DNA from: Akkermansiaceae bacterium | Lineage (GTDB): Bacteria > Verrucomicrobiota > Verrucomicrobiia > Verrucomicrobiales > Akkermansiaceae | DNA: 7,638 bases | Direction: 5' to 3' | NCBI GenBank assembly: GCA_025457805.1 | Contig: JALOTR010000111.1 | Coordinates: 1 to 7,638 of the forward strand | In this document: one piece after another, positions 6,148 through 7,638 of the stretch | Position numbering within the stretch: position 1 is the first letter of the stretch | Layout: the number at the start of each line of letters is the position of its first letter | Program-made: the position numbers and the translations under genes | The notes under the pieces: generated by a model | What the model saw: only the letters and a program-made list of their open reading frames with translations | The model's database searches: none | Told to the model about the DNA's origin: nothing

Positions 6148-6759
6148 TCACTTGGTGGGAGATGCACCGGCGATGGCGAGACTTACTTCGATTTCATCGG
6201 CCACCTTGTCTTCCGGTGCCTTGGGATTGATGCCGTAGTCGCTGCGCTTGATGGTGAAGGAGGTGCGGATGACAGCAAGGTCGCCCTGCATCTTTCCACC
6301 GGTGCGGTCGCCGAGTTTGCCGGGCAGCAAGGTGACGGTGGCAGGCACGCTGATTTCCTTTTCCACACCCTTCAACTTGAAGCTGCCCACTACGGTGGCA
6401 GTGGCTTTGTTGTCCTTCATGGCGTAGTCCTTCAGGGATTTCACAGTGAAGGTGATGGCGGGATTCTTGGCGGCATCCAGCCACTCCGCGCCGAGCATGT
6501 GCTCTTTCATCATGGCATTGTCCACGTGAAGCGATGAGGTATCCACGGTGATGGTGCCAGAGGTGGCTTCGGGTTTTTCCGGATCGATGGTGAGGGTGCC
6601 GCTCACGCCGTTGGCCGAACCGCTGATGGTTTCAAGCGGCGCATCGAGAGTGAATTTCGCGTGGTTCACGCCCTTGGGATCCTTGAAATCAAAGGTCTGG
6701 GGAGCTGCGAAAACAGCGGAGGACAAGGCGATCAGGGAAGAAAAAACAATGTGTTGCAT
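6148..6759 (-). CDS. Exported YceI-family lipid-binding-like protein
   Basis: This 203-residue exported protein has the YceI fold, an extended lipocalin-like beta-barrel that binds polyisoprenoid or other amphiphilic ligands in characterised homologues; the ligand here is unknown. Residues 1-18 form a signal peptide, with cleavage likely after VFA18. Family features include F36 and the paired strands at 45-75 (SGTLTIDPEKP, then SGTITVDTSSL), the DNAMMKEHMLGAEWLDAAKNP stretch around 80-100 followed by ITF, GSFKLKGVEKEI (125-136), and near the C-terminus SFTIKRSDYGI (167-177), matching the usual F..RSDFGI signature. Length is typical. The frame can be extended eight codons to a TTG at 6783, but ATG 6759 places the signal peptide at the N-terminus. 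It lies 152 bases downstream of the glycoside hydrolase stop, so it probably has its own promoter, and is likely co-transcribed with the small membrane protein that follows. Confidence 0.93.
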   Translation of the reverse strand: MQHIVFSSLIALSSAVFAAPQTFDFKDPKGVNHAKFTLDAPLETISGSANGVSGTLTIDPEKPEATSGTITVDTSSLHVDNAMMKEHMLGAEWLDAAKNPAITFTVKSLKDYAMKDNKATATVVGSFKLKGVEKEISVPATVTLLPGKLGDRTGGKMQGDLAVIRTSFTIKRSDYGINPKAPEDKVADEIEVSLAIAGASPTK

Positions 6760-6802
6760 GTGAAGTGTGGAGTTGGAGTTCAAATCTGCGCTTGTGACTC
6801 AT

Positions 6803-6817
6803 GGTGCTGGATGCACC
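6803..6817 (-). other. Short hairpin in the YceI leader
   Basis: GGTGC (6803-6807) and GCACC (6813-6817) are perfect inverted 5-base arms around a 5-base loop, about 45 bases upstream of the YceI ATG. It could be a leader hairpin or an operator half-site pair. There is no following T run, so it is not a terminator. A stem of this size can occur by chance in this base composition. Confidence 0.2.
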
Positions 6818-6880
6818 GTATTTCAACGGATATTTTCAATGTCACTCCGGCGCATCTTCCAGAGGCAGAGAGGCGCGATT

Positions 6881-6893
6881 TATTCCGGGAATA
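6881..6893. promoter_or_regulatory. 13-base perfect dyad between YceI and GH2 genes, possible operator
   Basis: TATTCCGGGAATA has perfect 6-base arms around a single central base. It lies 18 bases past the glycoside hydrolase stop and about 120 bases upstream of the YceI start. The loop is too small for a stable terminator stem and no T run follows, so a protein-binding site is the likelier role if it has one. It is a single copy in this window. Confidence 0.25.
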
Positions 6894-6911
6894 TCCGGCA
6901 GCGACTGTGAT

Positions 6912-7638
6912 TCAGTCCTCCAACAGCGGCGCATGGATTTTCCGGAGCTCCGCAGCCGGGATCTTCATCACCCGCCGGTCATAGGTCATCAGGCCGTTGA
7001 TTTCCTCCTCCACGTCCGTGGTTTGCGTGTAAACACCACCGGCGATGCCCTTGCGCTTGAGTTCCGTGAGGATCTTTATGGATTTCTCATATCGCTCGCG
7101 GTATTCGCCGATGCTTTGCGGCAGGCCTCCATAGCCCCAGTTGCCCTTGCTGTCGTCCCACAGGTGGCCCTTCACCGGCCAGCCGTGACCGCCGAACTCG
7201 CCGACCACCTTGATATAATCGCTGAAACGTTTATCATCTAACGGAAATGCCGGATGCGGATAACTGTGCTCATCCGCAATGTGACCGGCGGGGTGGAAAT
7301 TTCCACCGCTGGCCAGATTGACGAGGCGGCTGGGATCGCGCTTCACCGTCCATTCGCCGACTTCCACACTGCGGTGCTGCCCCCACGCTTCGTTGAAGGG
7401 GGTCCATACGACAATGCTCGGGAAGTGGTCGAGAGTTGTGATCATTTGATCGAACTCGGACAGCCATTGCCGGTGATCCTCGTCGCTCCAAGTGGCATCC
7501 TTCGGATCCGGAGCCAGGCGCGTCCATGGTGGGCTCGCGCCGCCGCTCACCTGATCCTGCCAGACGAGCATGCCGATCCGGTCGCAATGATAATAATATC
7601 TCCGTGGCTCCACCTTGATGTGTTTGCGGATCATGTTG
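6912..7638 (-). CDS. Glycoside hydrolase family 2 enzyme, C-terminal part (5' end outside window)
   Basis: This is the C-terminal portion, about 242 codons, of a GH2-type retaining glycosidase (beta-galactosidase/beta-glucuronidase/mannosidase superfamily). The reading frame continues past the right edge, and the ATG at 7634 is an internal Met in the conserved (N)MIRKHIK segment, not the start. Counting from that Met: YYYHCDRIGMLVWQD (13-27) is the usual barrel strand. VVWTPFNE (75-82) carries the acid/base E82 after the diagnostic Asn, and GEFGG (145-149) carries the nucleophile E146. GNWGYGG follows at 164-170, then GIAGGVYTQTTDVEEEINGLMTYDR closes the TIM barrel. The protein ends about 20 residues later, so no extra C-terminal domain is present, unlike long LacZ forms. 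The N-terminal sugar-binding and immunoglobulin-like domains must lie outside the window. Substrate cannot be decided from this part. The family call is firm. Confidence 0.92.
   Translation of the reverse strand, partial: NMIRKHIKVEPRRYYYHCDRIGMLVWQDQVSGGASPPWTRLAPDPKDATWSDEDHRQWLSEFDQMITTLDHFPSIVVWTPFNEAWGQHRSVEVGEWTVKRDPSRLVNLASGGNFHPAGHIADEHSYPHPAFPLDDKRFSDYIKVVGEFGGHGWPVKGHLWDDSKGNWGYGGLPQSIGEYRERYEKSIKILTELKRKGIAGGVYTQTTDVEEEINGLMTYDRRVMKIPAAELRKIHAPLLED

Noticed and set aside
1..7638. CRISPR arrays, tRNA/rRNA genes, insertion sequences, phage or defence genes
   Set aside because: No spaced direct repeats, cloverleaf-like segments, transposase or integrase motifs were seen on either strand; all long segments are explained by housekeeping or exported-enzyme genes.

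Overview
The window reads as an ordinary chromosomal stretch of a GC-rich, Gram-negative-type bacterium, most likely a verrucomicrobium. This is an inference. It rests on the secreted SGNH esterase ending in the 'YEIWAANFPAF...DPNGDGTSNLLAYALALDP' type of C-terminal module that recurs in secreted enzymes of that phylum, on the mix of exported hydrolases, and on the lack of clear Shine-Dalgarno sequences before every visible start. No tRNA, rRNA, CRISPR array, insertion sequence or integrase gene was seen. Coding density is high and no gap exceeds about 190 bases.

Layout: (1) 1-578, minus strand: N-terminal two thirds of heme O synthase (CtaB/CyoE), cut by the left window edge. (2) 732-2909, plus: a 725-residue exported SGNH/GDSL hydrolase with two fibronectin-III-like domains, a discoidin-like domain and the C-terminal module. 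(3) 2917-3645 and 3668-4336, minus: a probable two-gene unit with an exported M23 peptidase first and a membrane-anchored thermonuclease (SNase) homologue second. (4) 4525-5865, plus: a CNNM/CBS/CorC_HlyC membrane protein of the 'hemolysin/CorC' family. (5) 5866-6126 and 6148-6759, minus: an exported YceI-family protein followed by an unrecognised two-helix membrane protein. (6) 6912-7638, minus: C-terminal part of a family 2 glycoside hydrolase, cut by the right window edge.

How they fit together: most products act outside the cytoplasm or in the membrane. The esterase and the glycoside hydrolase suit degradation of decorated polysaccharides but are not in one operon here. The M23 peptidase and the tethered nuclease are likely co-transcribed and act in the periplasm or at the cell surface. 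CtaB belongs to respiratory heme synthesis and CorC-like proteins to divalent-cation handling. I found no convincing undescribed defence or mobile system. The points most worth a second look are the esterase's C-terminal module, the nuclease with an insertion next to its active site, the small membrane protein beside YceI, and the abutting convergent stop codons.
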